In this document: positions 15,094-15,105 of the stretch, piece after piece
Position numbering within the stretch: position 1 is the first letter of the stretch
Layout of the letters: the number at the start of each line of letters is the position of its first letter
Assembly (NCBI GenBank): GCA_021813195.1
Contig: JAKALI010000039.1
Location: forward strand, 1 to 15,105
DNA: 15,105 bases
Reading direction: 5' to 3'
Origin: Pseudomonadota bacterium
GTDB taxonomy: Bacteria > Pseudomonadota > Alphaproteobacteria > Rhizobiales > Hyphomicrobiaceae
The notes under the pieces: generated by a model
The model's database searches: none
Seen by the model: only the letters and a program-made list of their open reading frames with translations
What the model was told of the DNA's origin: nothing
Translations under genes and position numbers: made by a program

Positions 15094-15105
15094 CGAAAGG
15101 CTGGC

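Overview
The window is a stretch of GC-rich chromosome with ordinary housekeeping genes. The protein types and gene order suggest an alphaproteobacterium, probably of the Hyphomicrobiales (Rhizobiales) lineage. The signs are a plant/cyanobacterial-like glutathione reductase (GGTCVIRGCVPKK), the grpE-hrcA / rph-rdgB-hemW block, a separate dnaK-dnaJ pair, and a promoter-like site resembling the alphaproteobacterial heat-shock consensus. The genus cannot be named from the sequence. No insertion sequence, phage gene, CRISPR array, tRNA or rRNA was recognised.

Layout, left to right. (1) 2-2394, plus strand: the end of rpiA, then gor (glutathione reductase) and a short-chain dehydrogenase of unknown substrate. 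(2) 2443-4293, minus strand: hrcA then grpE, facing the dehydrogenase tail to tail. (3) 4505-7498, plus strand, divergent from hrcA: rph, rdgB and hemW. rdgB carries an unusual C-terminal extra domain, and its stop overlaps the GTG start of hemW. (4) 7485-7799, minus: a small unrecognised gene. (5) 7800-8102: a gene-free stretch with a cluster of DnaA-box-like 9-mers, the most interesting non-coding signal here. (6) 8103-10787, minus: aqpZ (aquaporin) and an RhlE-type DEAD-box helicase with a TTG start. (7) 11027-11704, minus: alkB. (8) 11931-15093, plus, divergent from alkB: dnaK and dnaJ, with a perfect 11-bp GC hairpin between them.

How the genes fit together. DnaK, DnaJ and GrpE form the Hsp70 chaperone machine, and HrcA is a heat-shock repressor, so half of the window concerns protein folding under stress. 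No CIRCE operator was seen. The upstream region of dnaK instead holds a good RpoH-type promoter candidate. rph (tRNA 3' trimming), rdgB (removal of deaminated purine nucleotides) and hemW (haem delivery) form a compact probable operon. gor, alkB and rdgB add redox, DNA-repair and nucleotide-pool protection.

I see no obviously new multi-gene system. The best leads are the DnaA-box cluster (possible replication origin or DnaA-controlled site), the RdgB fusion, and the regulatory architecture around dnaK/dnaJ.
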